Origin: Phormidium pseudopriestleyi FRX01
Lineage (GTDB): Bacteria > Cyanobacteriota > Cyanobacteriia > Cyanobacteriales > Laspinemataceae
Assembly (NCBI RefSeq): GCF_017313335.1
Contig: NZ_JAFLQW010000123.1
Span: 1 to 42,057, forward strand
Direction of reading: 5' to 3'
Length of the DNA stretch: 42,057 nt
The stretch's first letter is position 1, and each line of letters opens with the position of its first letter. Made by a program: the position numbers and the translations under genes. Below the pieces are notes generated by a model, which did not search any database, was not told the origin of the DNA, and saw nothing but the letters and a program-made list of their open reading frames with translations. Below, piece after piece: positions 18,501 through 25,517 of the stretch.

Positions 18501-21210
18501 CCTTCAGGGGAACTTAACCACCACGACGGCACAAGGAGTTGAATTAATCAGCGAAAATGCTCTGACCGTTGCTGATATTATCACCAATGGAGAGCAACTC
18601 ACTCTAGAAAGTCAGTCGGGAAATGTCCAAACTGGGAATTTAGATGCCTCTTCTGCCACAACCGCAGGTAATATTACAGTCACCAGTACCCAAGGTGAAA
18701 TCATCACCGGCAATCTCACTGCCTCCGGGGTCAACCAAGGGGGAAATATTACCGTGATGGCGGAGATTGCCATTACTGCCGGTGCGATCGACTCCAGCGC
18801 TACCATTGGAGATGCGGGGAATGTGTTTCTTGATCCGATTGGGGATATCCAAGTCTCCTGGATTAACTCACAAGGGGGAACCAATGGCAGAGGCGGTAAC
18901 ATCTTTATCGAAACCACCGGAGGATTGTTCCGCGCCACGGATTCCTTTGCCAGTGCGTATTCTCCGACGGGTTTTGCCAGTATTTCCTCGGCAGGGGGGA
19001 CTGGTGGCGGGAGTATCACTTTAAATCATGCGGGAGGAGATGATATTGACCCGATTGAAGGGTTTGAAATTGGCAATCCCCTGTTTAACGGCACTCGGGA
19101 TGTGATTACCACTGGCACATCTACTCTCAATATTGGGGAAATCTTCCCTCGTTCTATTACCCAGGGAAATATTACTGTTGCCACGGATGATGGCGTTGAT
19201 CCGATACCGGAACCGGAACCCTTACTCGCGCCAGAAGCAGAACCGACACTACTACCGGCAGCAGAACTTCCGGCAGAACCCTTACCCGCGCCAGAAACCG
19301 AACTCCCTCCAGAAGCGGAACTTCCTCCAACAGAGGAACCTTTAACCGCGCCAGAAGCGGAACTTCCTCCAGCAGCAGTACCTGCATCGGCATCTCCAGA
19401 TTTCATTCCCCCGGGGATAAGTCCTCTAGGGGAACCTTTGTCCGCACTGGCACCAGAATCTGTACCCCAGGAAGGCAGTGAACCTGAACTGCTTTCAACC
19501 GGGGAACCCCCATCAGAACCAGCAGCAATACCGAGTATAACTCCACCGGAAATCATCCCATCCACCCAGGGAAATGGCACTCCAGTACAACCTGTACCGA
19601 CCCAAATACCAAATCTGAATCCAGCAGCAGAGATGACGCCAGAATCGTTGCTGACGGTTTCTCCTTCACGAAATCTGCCGTTGTTCCCTTCACGGTTAGA
19701 ACCGGAACCGGCAGTGAGTGCCTCTATCCCCTCGGCGATCGCCGTTGAAACTGAATCCAGCACCTCGGTGGACAGTCAATCAGACGCGACAGGAAAACCC
19801 TCTGGTTTACCCTTAGAATCGTCTCACAGTTCTGAACCGATTACAGCAGGGTCGTCGATAGAACTTGAGTTAGACGTGGAAGTGACGACTTTGGAAGAAG
19901 CGTTATCTCGGGAGTATATGGACTATTTTCAAGACTCGACTGCGGTGGATATCCAATCCCTCAATGAAGTCCGACAAGTGCTGCGGCAAACCGAGGAGGT
20001 GACAGGAATCAAAACCGCTGTGGTGTATATCGTGTTTGGACGAACGGAGTTGTCTGAAAATGCTGCTTTAATTTGTCCCACTGGCGATCGCCATGAGGAG
20101 TGGCAGCGTACCCGAGAAGAGGAATTAGGATGGCCTTGCGATCGCCATCCCGATGACCCGGTAGAATTATTAGTGGTAACCGGACCTCATCAACCTCTAC
20201 GGATTCAAATTCCCGAGGCCAATCGTGCACAGGTTGAGAAATTGACCTTGGAAATGCGTGGGGAAATTACCAATTTTAAAATGATCCACACTCACCGCTA
20301 TCTCCAGTCATCTCAACAGCTTCATCGTTTGTTGATTGAACCCATTGAACCCACCCTGAAACAGCGAGGCATCCAAAATCTAGCCTTTATTCCGGATGCT
20401 GGAGTGCGATCGCTTCCCTTTGCGGCACTCCATGATGGCGAAACCTTTTTGATTGAACGGTACAGTCTGGCCGTGATGCCTAGTTTTAGTCTCACCCAAC
20501 CTGTCTATGCTAACTTGAAAACCGAGAAAGTTTTGGCAATGGGCGCTTCTAAATTTCTGACTTTAGATCCTCTCCCTGCGGTTCCAGTTGAGTTAGAGAC
20601 TATTATTTGTCAGACGCAGCTTGGGTCCGAGTCTTGTTGGCCTGGTGAACGATTTTTGAATGAAGAATTTACCCTTGATATCTTAAAGCAGCGGGGAAAT
20701 CAAGGAGATTTTCGCATCATTCATTTGGCAACTCATGCCGATTTTCAACCGGGAGACCCGGGGGAATCTTATATTAAATTATGGAATCACCGCTTACCTT
20801 TTTCCGAAATGAAAGCATTACAATGGAGTAATCCAGAAGTGGAATTATTAGTGTTGAGTGCCTGCCGGACTGCCATTGGAAATGAACAGGCGGAGTTAGG
20901 ATTTGCTGGGTTAGCATTACAGTCTGGGGTGAAATCTGCGATCGCCTCGTTGTGGTATGTCAGTGATGAAGCGACATTAGGATTAATGAAGGAATTGTAC
21001 CAAGCGTTGCGATCGGCACCCATTCGTTCGGAAGGATTGCGCCGCGCACAACTGCAACTCTTGCGCGGGGAGGTTCGATTTGAGAATGGACAATTGGTGG
21101 GTTCTGATGGGGCGATCGTCCTACCACCGGAACTCTCCCACTTGCAAAGCATAGACCTTTCCCATCCTTATTATTGGTCCGGATTTATAACCATTGGTAC
21201 TCCTTGGTAA
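12580..21210 (+). CDS. Two-partner-secretion (filamentous hemagglutinin-like) exoprotein with C-terminal CHAT protease domain, 2876 aa
   Basis: A signal peptide (about residues 1-27, ending SSLAQ) leads into the TPS/haemagglutination domain. Its diagnostic motif LMNPAGILFGPNAQLNV lies near residue 115. Residues about 590-1030 are beta-helix coils of roughly 36 residues (GTGG...GI...NS.I.S..G.I.L.G). Residues 1144-1783 hold two tandem repeats of about 320 residues, and a third start at 1784 diverges. A Pro/Glu/Ala-rich linker spans about 2207-2430. The C-terminus is a CHAT caspase-like domain with the dyad His2719 (HLATHADF) and Cys2762 (LSACRTAIG), ending HPYYWSGFITIGTPW, typical of CHAT. TPS proteins cross the outer membrane through a TpsB/FhaC partner, and none is in this window. 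I infer a surface fibre carrying or releasing a protease. It follows a consensus promoter; no ribosome site is evident. Confidence 0.92.
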   Translation: MNHTIRAIASLLLLSYLTGIAKSSLAQPITPASDGTGTIVNPDGPQFNIEGGQLSKDGANLFHSFEQFGLDAGQVANFLSNPNIQNILGRINGGDASIINGLIQLTGGNSNLYLMNPAGILFGPNAQLNVPADFFATTATGIGFSQGNWFNAVGDNQWSNLVGNPSQFAFSTLQPGALVNLGNLTLEPGNNLTLLGGTILNTGTLSAPEGNITIATVPGESVVRISQENHLLSLEVNTEIFGTAMHESQSLPELLTGSGATHANQVTVNADGSVQLSGSGSRIDTQTGDNIASGNIAATEGQIAVLGNRIAVIDADINTSGNNGGGTILIGGDMRGKGTVPNALQTFVSEDSTIAADATELGNGGRVIIFAEETAQIYGDISARGGILGGNGGFIETSGLQFIEVTTVPNARPSCTNVPTCGIGGEWLIDPNNIEIVAGAGNSNINNTNPFMTTGDAAQIGVELIVDALRGGNQSVTIETGNGGIQEGDITVSAPIDYNGIGENNTLTLNAHNNIIINANIIDGVPGGDFLNLVLNADIDNANGGMLSLFNATINTGGGNFTATGNGNLGNAEGVRITNSIINAGGGNIQLTGTGFSGITGSDYAGILINQGSRIETNKNGTITLNGTGGAGINWNTGIYSENTTISGNADITLTGTGGNGVDFNRGIFLDGVIIQSETGNIRVMGTGGYSTGEFNPGINIQKNSRLESGGGTIILEGFGVNGTDWTAGILIGQSIFSATGDIRFTGTAKGSGINNRGVSVINHTHLESTTGAIVIDGIGGTEGYFNTGVAIRDRVSVSAYEDIRLTGLSKGTENVNDGISLMNGSSLHSRMGSIILEGTGANGTVDNYGIYVDNNVSIASNSGDIRLNGVGGNGTEFANIGIIFLGVNQIESTAGNITLEGTGGTGTDQNYGISMESSNIASGTGNIQIRGTGGDATGGMNQGVSLVNGSNIQSQAGAIAITGTGGTGTDSNIGILMENSTVSGNGTISLNGTGQGTGEGNLGIEVQNNSTIQSTGSGHILLEGIGVNGAEGIGFSSSFVNPNQTGKGEVIFRGSNVSFQEESRISSNTNIILEPIAPGQAIAIHDESGEYSLTMPELLMLDIPNGTLTVGSETVGDIYVGSLGEMDLSSANYALTFKTGSQIYLTNNIITNNQNITLDGAVNLLNNITLRTGSGHLIFGGTIDGNYTLNLDAGIGNIILNEPVGSQIPLNTLAIANANDVTNQAITSGHLLQLAGTGQTTFNGPITTNGPDGIILTGNRFMFLNSATTTGSGSLSIANRDNLEIANILNLEGAFQQTGTGEVTLSSTINTNNSSISFNAPVILTGEAILNPGTGSLAFGSRLEMGNNPLTLTAGQIDFNGPVIGTNTLTLQPANRTQNITLGNLSNTGNSLDLTSNDLAQIQNGFTGITIGRPDYSGEISIVNPITFLDPVTLEAGSGFISLNSKITGLDNAAVSLNAATVYLNSDILTNQNDIALSGNIILGENVTLSTDIGGGNLNMIGTIDGNPNLTLDSGTGNIILNEAVGSQTALGNLTIINANDVTTEAITAASLTQSAGTGTTTFNGEITTTGANGINLTANTILFNSPVTTTGNSPVTLANTNPLEITTPFTLDGGFQQTGTGTVTLSSEIITNNHDIGFTAPVTLNPGASLNPGIGGIAFGSSLDAGNNPLILRAGEIDFNGPVTGSSTLNLEPATLTQTITLGNATDAGDSLDLTQNHLAQIQDGFTSITIGRRDSTGGIVIVNPLSFTDPVILQGGSGAISVDGMITGSDNAAISLNAATIYLNSDVVTTQNDITFTGNLILGNDITLTTDNDGGNIKIVGNIDGNAGASATSPGLTLNAGTGVIEVRGNIGEISPLNRLTVTTEQTILGGNVSTNGGDITFNSAIALGENTQITTGEGSGNILFQSLIDSETNLPQNLTLSAGVGNITFNRAVGSRQPLGNLNILNAGNITALDTIAAGSFRALSTGTITLQGNLTTTTAQGVELISENALTVADIITNGEQLTLESQSGNVQTGNLDASSATTAGNITVTSTQGEIITGNLTASGVNQGGNITVMAEIAITAGAIDSSATIGDAGNVFLDPIGDIQVSWINSQGGTNGRGGNIFIETTGGLFRATDSFASAYSPTGFASISSAGGTGGGSITLNHAGGDDIDPIEGFEIGNPLFNGTRDVITTGTSTLNIGEIFPRSITQGNITVATDDGVDPIPEPEPLLAPEAEPTLLPAAELPAEPLPAPETELPPEAELPPTEEPLTAPEAELPPAAVPASASPDFIPPGISPLGEPLSALAPESVPQEGSEPELLSTGEPPSEPAAIPSITPPEIIPSTQGNGTPVQPVPTQIPNLNPAAEMTPESLLTVSPSRNLPLFPSRLEPEPAVSASIPSAIAVETESSTSVDSQSDATGKPSGLPLESSHSSEPITAGSSIELELDVEVTTLEEALSREYMDYFQDSTAVDIQSLNEVRQVLRQTEEVTGIKTAVVYIVFGRTELSENAALICPTGDRHEEWQRTREEELGWPCDRHPDDPVELLVVTGPHQPLRIQIPEANRAQVEKLTLEMRGEITNFKMIHTHRYLQSSQQLHRLLIEPIEPTLKQRGIQNLAFIPDAGVRSLPFAALHDGETFLIERYSLAVMPSFSLTQPVYANLKTEKVLAMGASKFLTLDPLPAVPVELETIICQTQLGSESCWPGERFLNEEFTLDILKQRGNQGDFRIIHLATHADFQPGDPGESYIKLWNHRLPFSEMKALQWSNPEVELLVLSACRTAIGNEQAELGFAGLALQSGVKSAIASLWYVSDEATLGLMKELYQALRSAPIRSEGLRRAQLQLLRGEVRFENGQLVGSDGAIVLPPELSHLQSIDLSHPYYWSGFITIGTPW
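16009..17928 (+). repeat. Two tandem repeats of about 960 bp (about 320 residues) inside the exoprotein
   Basis: Copy starts align at 16009, 16966 and 17929 (periods 957 and 963 bp). Shared landmarks include IYLTN/VYLNSD, GNIILNE.VGSQ, QQTGTG.VTLSS, IDFNGPV.G, LDLT...LAQIQ.GFT.ITIGR. The third start, at 17929, loses similarity after about 60 residues. The duplication extended the rod-like shaft by one repeat length. Confidence 0.8.
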
Positions 21211-21275
21211 CCTGATGGGAAGAAATAATCAGGCGATTGTTGAGAGTGTGGGTTTAGGGAATGCGACTGCTTGGG

Positions 21276-21989
21276 TTAATTGCGATCGCCCACTAAGGCT
21301 GAAATAATCGCTTCAAAGAGTTCTGTGGGTTGGGTGGTACAGCCGTTTGCACCCAGTCGTTTCGCTTCGCTTTGGTGTTCCGTGAGGATGATGCGATCGT
21401 AGAGGATATAAGGCATATAATAGCCCGATCGCCGGATTTCTTCGAGTAGGGTGTAACCGGCGCGATCGTCTGGGGGACGTTCGATATCCGAGATGATTGC
21501 ATGATAGGGACTGGCTTTTATTTGGGCGATCGCCTCTTCCGTATTCCGAGAAAAACTACATTGAACCCCTAAGACTTCTAAGGCTTTTTGCTCATAACTA
21601 TTTTCTTCTAAGCAATCATTTACCCATAGCACCTTTTTGGTCAGCAATTCCTCAGAAATTTTAGGGTCAGAAACGCGGGCGATCGCATGAATAATTTTTC
21701 GATATTCATCATTTACATCCGTATCTTCCCCATTATCTGAGGACTCTTGACTGGATTTTTTCTGTCCTGAAGCTGCGCCTAGCATTGCCGCTGACTCCAG
21801 TTGTCGCTTAACACTGGCCTCCACTCCCGATGGCCCTGCTTTTAAGCTAAATTCGCTAACATTATTGAGGAGTTTCTTTAAAGAGTCTCCAAAGTAAACC
21901 ACGAAAAAAACGGCAAAAGCAGGCCAGATTACGGCCTGGATTAGGGAGATGATTCCATTGAAAATTTCGTTGATTCTATCAGAATTCAT
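21276..21989 (-). CDS. Membrane-anchored receiver-like domain protein, 237 aa
   Basis: One transmembrane helix spans about residues 13-33 (IISLIQAVIWPAFAVFFVVYFG). An amphipathic linker and a Ser/Glu/Asp-rich spacer (about 75-92) follow. Residues about 118-235 are a CheY-like receiver fold: VLWVND (Asp125), the candidate phospho-acceptor Asp168 in IISDIERPPD, and GANGCTTQPTELF at the end. The canonical acidic pair is Asn-Asp instead of Asp-Asp, and the conserved Lys of the K-P motif is Gln. Phosphorylation is therefore doubtful. There is no output domain, so the receiver itself is probably an interaction module held at the membrane. It is the last gene of the HEPN-ATPase operon, 26 bp after the ATPase stop. 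AGGGAG at 22007-22012 is too distant to be a good ribosome site, suggesting translational coupling. It converges on the CHAT exoprotein gene (65-bp gap). Confidence 0.8.
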   Translation of the reverse strand: MNSDRINEIFNGIISLIQAVIWPAFAVFFVVYFGDSLKKLLNNVSEFSLKAGPSGVEASVKRQLESAAMLGAASGQKKSSQESSDNGEDTDVNDEYRKIIHAIARVSDPKISEELLTKKVLWVNDCLEENSYEQKALEVLGVQCSFSRNTEEAIAQIKASPYHAIISDIERPPDDRAGYTLLEEIRRSGYYMPYILYDRIILTEHQSEAKRLGANGCTTQPTELFEAIISALVGDRN

Positions 21990-22015
21990 GTTTTGTACAA
22001 GCTCAACTCCCTGAA

Positions 22016-24694
22016 CTATCGTTGCCCCTTTCGGACCATTTTTAATCCATATAGATATAATTCTGCCACAGCATAGACCCCGGGGGGAGGGTCTTGAGGA
22101 CGAGTCCGTTTTGTGAAAATACCCGCATCAATCATATCACGAATCCGGCTTGTTAATTGGTCATTATTTAACTTCCAAAGCTCCCCTAGGCGAGTGGCAT
22201 CAATCGGAGAACGCTCCTCTGCTAGTTGATTTAAAGACTCCGCTAGTTCCGGATACTCATTCCGAACTTCATCCACTCGTTGTTCCGACACATAAGGAAA
22301 CGCATCAATCAGTGCTTTCGGACGCACAATCACCTCCGCACTGTATTCCGTTGAAATCTCTTTCTCTTTTTTAACGGCCTCCTCTAGGAGTAAAATGAGG
22401 CTACGGGGGAAGCGATTCTCTTGACTATCCTCAATTCGGGTGCGAATCCAATTATAGGTATAGGCTTTTTTCCCCTTTCCCATTCGTTCCCCCCAAAGTG
22501 GATATAAGCTTTTTCGTAATTGCTCTAGCTCAATCCTATTCAATCGTTCTACTGTTACCCCAAATTGATTCCCTAACCAATCTCGAAAAGCCTCTGAACT
22601 TTTTAAAATTTGACGCAATACCAGTCGCCATAGGTCCGCTTCATCCCAGCGTAATGGTAGAGTTTTTGCTGTTGTGTAATGTCCTTTGTTTGTAAAATTA
22701 AGTTGTTCCCAAATATCTTCCCGTAAAAATATTTTAGGGACAATTTTACCGAGGGCAGATCCATCCTCCAACCACCAAGCCAGCAGCGCATTTAGTGCTT
22801 GTCTGCGACGATTATAATCAGCTTCTGCATGACCAAATCCCACATCAAGTTCATCATAGAGGAGCCATACCCGTTGATGATGCTCTTGCAACCAGCGATT
22901 GATAGCCCTTAATTGATCCCCCGCTTTTGATGCAGCTTGTGGAGATTTAGCACGCTGTACTAACCAGGAGACTATGCTCTCATGGGATGGGTTCTGTTCA
23001 GCACTTAAAGTTCCTAATTCTTTATCAAAATCCGGAAGAGAACGGAACTCGGGTTTAGCATGGCACAGTTGTAATAAAGCGTAGTTAAGCCAAAAGTTTT
23101 GCCAGCTATTCTCCCCGACTTGGTGTTCATAACTTCTGATATCTATGCTTCCTAAAATAGGTCCTTCTAATCGTTGTTCTCCATGTCCGGGAATAAAACA
23201 AACATCCCGGAGATCAACATCGGATTCAGCGAGTTGTTTGGCTTCATCTGGCTGCTCTACAAAAAATCTAAATAATAAACTCTTTCCGCTTCCTTTAGCC
23301 CCCCGAATTAACCAAGTTTTTTGATTAAGAAAATTGGGAAAATCTTCGGTCTTTTGAAAAATATTGGGAATCTCACTAGCTTCAATGTCTTGTGCTCTAG
23401 GCGCTTGAAATTGAAGTTGATTTAAAATTGCTTTCCGATCAAGACTGGGTTGGATCGGTTTTTGGGTAATATCCGGTAAGCTGGCATCGATCTTCTCAGC
23501 AATAGGCAAATAAGCCGTGATTAGGCTATCAGGAACATCATTAACAAGACTTGATAAAGTGATCAGACTGGGGTTGTAATACACTTTATCGTAAAGCTCA
23601 CTCACGGTTGTTCCTTGGGGGATGCCCCAATTTTCTTCAATCCAGTTTTCAACTCGGTCAATCGAGATTTGAAGCTGATCCGGTGCAACGCTAGGCATCG
23701 GAGTGAGCAAAAATCGGAGATCCGGCTTGCCTCGGTACTGACGCTGTTTAAGAATCCCTCGGACAACCCACTTTAACCCTTCAAAGCTTTGATCTGTGGG
23801 GGAAAAGCAGAGGATGGCAGTATCTGCTAAATCAAACAAGGCGATCGCACTGGTGTCATTAAAACCCGGACGCGCATCAATCAGAATAATATCCGGATTA
23901 ATTTTAGCTTTAATATCTTCAATTAACTGACTAACGGGATTAACTTCCCTTTTATAAAACAGTTGTAACGTTCCCCGATCCAAATCAGCCAATCGATGAA
24001 TGTAATTTTCGTCATACTCTCCAGCCGGAACTAAAAATAATTCACCTCGACTGCGTAAATTAATCCCAGCGATACAATTTTCCAGACTCGGAATATCTTG
24101 ATCGGGAGTTAAAAAGCGTTGGTGTAGATAATCCACCACACCATACTGTTCTGAATTAGATCGATCCATGTCCGGTTTAAATAAAATAGAAATTCCGGGC
24201 GCTTCTAGATCTAAATCGACCATCACGACTCGACGATTGCGGCGGGCTAAAATACCGCTCACTAACCCTAAAGCGGTGGAACGACCAACACCACCCTTGA
24301 AGGAGTAAAATGTGACCACTAATGGACGAGGAGAAATCTCCTCGTCCAACAAGTCAGCTACTTGATCGGGTTCGGGTGCCATTAACAGATCGGACCAAAG
24401 TGGTAAAGGAAGCTGAATAGATTCTGGACCCTGTTCATCCGCCTCTTCTGGAGTCAACAACTGATAGCCTGAAACGGGGTATTGACCTAAATTGAAATCA
24501 ATCGGTGCTAGTAAGTCATCAATTTTATTTTCTCGTTCTTCTAACGACAGCCTTTCAAAGCAACGAGTCACAATATAGATTTTTATCCACCCCAATGATG
24601 TCCGTTTTACCCGGACATTGGCTTGCTCATCTTCTAGGTAAAGTTCTTTTTCCAACTGAGTTATGATTTCTTGAGGAACATTTGTAAAATCCAC
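22016..24694 (-). CDS. KGGVGR-variant ParA/MinD-like ATPase fused to a second P-loop domain and winged-helix-like tail, 892 aa
   Basis: Residues 1-90 are a small alpha/beta module, possibly BolA-like (WIKIYIVTRCFERLSLEERENK). Residues about 125-410 form a ParA/MinD-type ATPase with deviant Walker A KGGVGRST (133-140), DLDLEAPG, and Walker-B-like ILIDARPGFND. The usual GK lysine is Arg138, the hallmark of the KGGVGR subgroup. A second NTPase starts near 455 with a normal Walker A, GAKGSGKS (465-472), and a likely Walker B at VWLLYDELDVGFG. The last 110 residues look like a winged helix (LGELWKLNNDQLTSRIRDMIDAGIF). Start is GTG 24694, preceded by AAGGAG at 8 bases spacing that lies inside the last codons of the HEPN gene, so translation is coupled. 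Role is unknown; proteins of this kind occur in predicted conflict or defence operons. Confidence 0.87.
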   Translation of the reverse strand: MDFTNVPQEIITQLEKELYLEDEQANVRVKRTSLGWIKIYIVTRCFERLSLEERENKIDDLLAPIDFNLGQYPVSGYQLLTPEEADEQGPESIQLPLPLWSDLLMAPEPDQVADLLDEEISPRPLVVTFYSFKGGVGRSTALGLVSGILARRNRRVVMVDLDLEAPGISILFKPDMDRSNSEQYGVVDYLHQRFLTPDQDIPSLENCIAGINLRSRGELFLVPAGEYDENYIHRLADLDRGTLQLFYKREVNPVSQLIEDIKAKINPDIILIDARPGFNDTSAIALFDLADTAILCFSPTDQSFEGLKWVVRGILKQRQYRGKPDLRFLLTPMPSVAPDQLQISIDRVENWIEENWGIPQGTTVSELYDKVYYNPSLITLSSLVNDVPDSLITAYLPIAEKIDASLPDITQKPIQPSLDRKAILNQLQFQAPRAQDIEASEIPNIFQKTEDFPNFLNQKTWLIRGAKGSGKSLLFRFFVEQPDEAKQLAESDVDLRDVCFIPGHGEQRLEGPILGSIDIRSYEHQVGENSWQNFWLNYALLQLCHAKPEFRSLPDFDKELGTLSAEQNPSHESIVSWLVQRAKSPQAASKAGDQLRAINRWLQEHHQRVWLLYDELDVGFGHAEADYNRRRQALNALLAWWLEDGSALGKIVPKIFLREDIWEQLNFTNKGHYTTAKTLPLRWDEADLWRLVLRQILKSSEAFRDWLGNQFGVTVERLNRIELEQLRKSLYPLWGERMGKGKKAYTYNWIRTRIEDSQENRFPRSLILLLEEAVKKEKEISTEYSAEVIVRPKALIDAFPYVSEQRVDEVRNEYPELAESLNQLAEERSPIDATRLGELWKLNNDQLTSRIRDMIDAGIFTKRTRPQDPPPGVYAVAELYLYGLKMVRKGQR

Positions 24695-24697
24695 TAA

Positions 24698-25153
24698 TTA
24701 TTCTCCTTGTTGACTTAAAATTAATTGGTATATTTTTTTAACCGCCTCTATAAAATTTTTACATTCCTGTTCATCCCCTAATTTATTTGAGTAGCGCAAA
24801 TCATCACTACGCCATAAGGAGCAAACCGTAGTCCAGGCAGTTTTATAACCTTTGGTTCTATCCAGCTCAATAGCTTTTTCAATCGACTCAACATTTCCTA
24901 ATAATTGGGTCAGATTGTGCAAATTTGAACCCTGGAGTCCATCTTTAAAGGGTTTAGTTTCCTTTAAATTCGATTTTTCTTCTTTATAACAAATTAATGA
25001 TTTCAAGGAACATTCGATAGCATAACCGCCTAAATACATAGAACCCGTCCACCGATGACTATCAAACAATGATTCCGCATCTTCTAGCCGACGACGGGAA
25101 GCACCTAATTGTAAACGCCTATCATAGCTATCTGGAGCTTTTGCTTTTGCCAA
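24698..25153 (-). CDS. HEPN domain protein, 151 aa
   Basis: A single helical HEPN-type domain covers most of the protein. The signature helix is TGSMYLGGYAIECSLKSLICY (about residues 36-56), the Y-A-x-E-C-x-L-K pattern of this group, and LRYSNKLGD lies near 118. Many HEPN proteins are RNases with an R-x4-6-H motif. I find no such motif here, so a binding or sensor role is more likely than cleavage. The start is TTG at 25153, the only possible one because a stop codon lies two codons upstream. It has a good AGAGG site 7-8 bases before it. An overlapping ATG at 25158 is in another frame. It is the first gene of the three-gene operon, ending 3 bp before the ATPase GTG. Confidence 0.82.
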   Translation of the reverse strand: MAKAKAPDSYDRRLQLGASRRRLEDAESLFDSHRWTGSMYLGGYAIECSLKSLICYKEEKSNLKETKPFKDGLQGSNLHNLTQLLGNVESIEKAIELDRTKGYKTAWTTVCSLWRSDDLRYSNKLGDEQECKNFIEAVKKIYQLILSQQGE

Positions 25154-25517
25154 GCATTATACCTCTCTTGTTAGTTTTTTTACTAGACTAGACTAGCATA
25201 TTGTAGGATTTTTTGCAACTTACTCTCTAATTTTTAAAATGGTTAAATTAAATTAAATTAGCCATTCAGCGGAAATCTCTACTGGAGCAGAGGTAACTGT
25301 CACGAACATTCCTTTTTTTTCTGATTTCTAAACAACATAAAATCGCTTCTAAAATATGTCTCCTTGCTTTTTCAACACTCTTGAATTGATTGAGCTATAT
25401 CGCAATACCTAGGGAATTTAGCCTAAAAAATTAAACCTCCTCCCAACCCACCAAATTTTTGCTCTAAAAATTCTGCAAAAACTTTATATTTTTGGGGTTT
25501 TTGAAAATATTATTACC
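25154..25517. other. AT-rich, probably decayed intergenic region
   Basis: This is the most AT-rich stretch of the window, with homopolymer runs and short direct repeats (ACTAGACTAGACTAG, 25183-25197; TTAAATTAAATTAAATTAG near 25246). It must contain the promoter of the HEPN operon, but no consensus pair is evident. A minus-strand frame at about 25265-25380 (SVEKARRHILEAILCCLEI) faintly resembles the tail of a HicB antitoxin and may be another gene remnant; I do not call it. Confidence 0.4.

Noticed and set aside
19026-19763. 245-codon open frame antisense to the exoprotein linker
   Set aside because: Its Gly/Ser-rich content is the mirror of the Pro/Glu/Ala-rich linker on the plus strand. It has no ribosome site and no recognisable domain.
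21214-21300. Plus-strand mini-frame between the convergent genes
   Set aside because: About 28 codons, overlaps the end of the receiver gene, and shows no initiation signal.
25265-25380. Minus-strand fragment resembling a HicB-type antitoxin tail
   Set aside because: Only about 25 residues look suggestive (EKARRHILEAILCCLEI) and there is no start, no partner and a stop upstream. Similarity is too weak to call.
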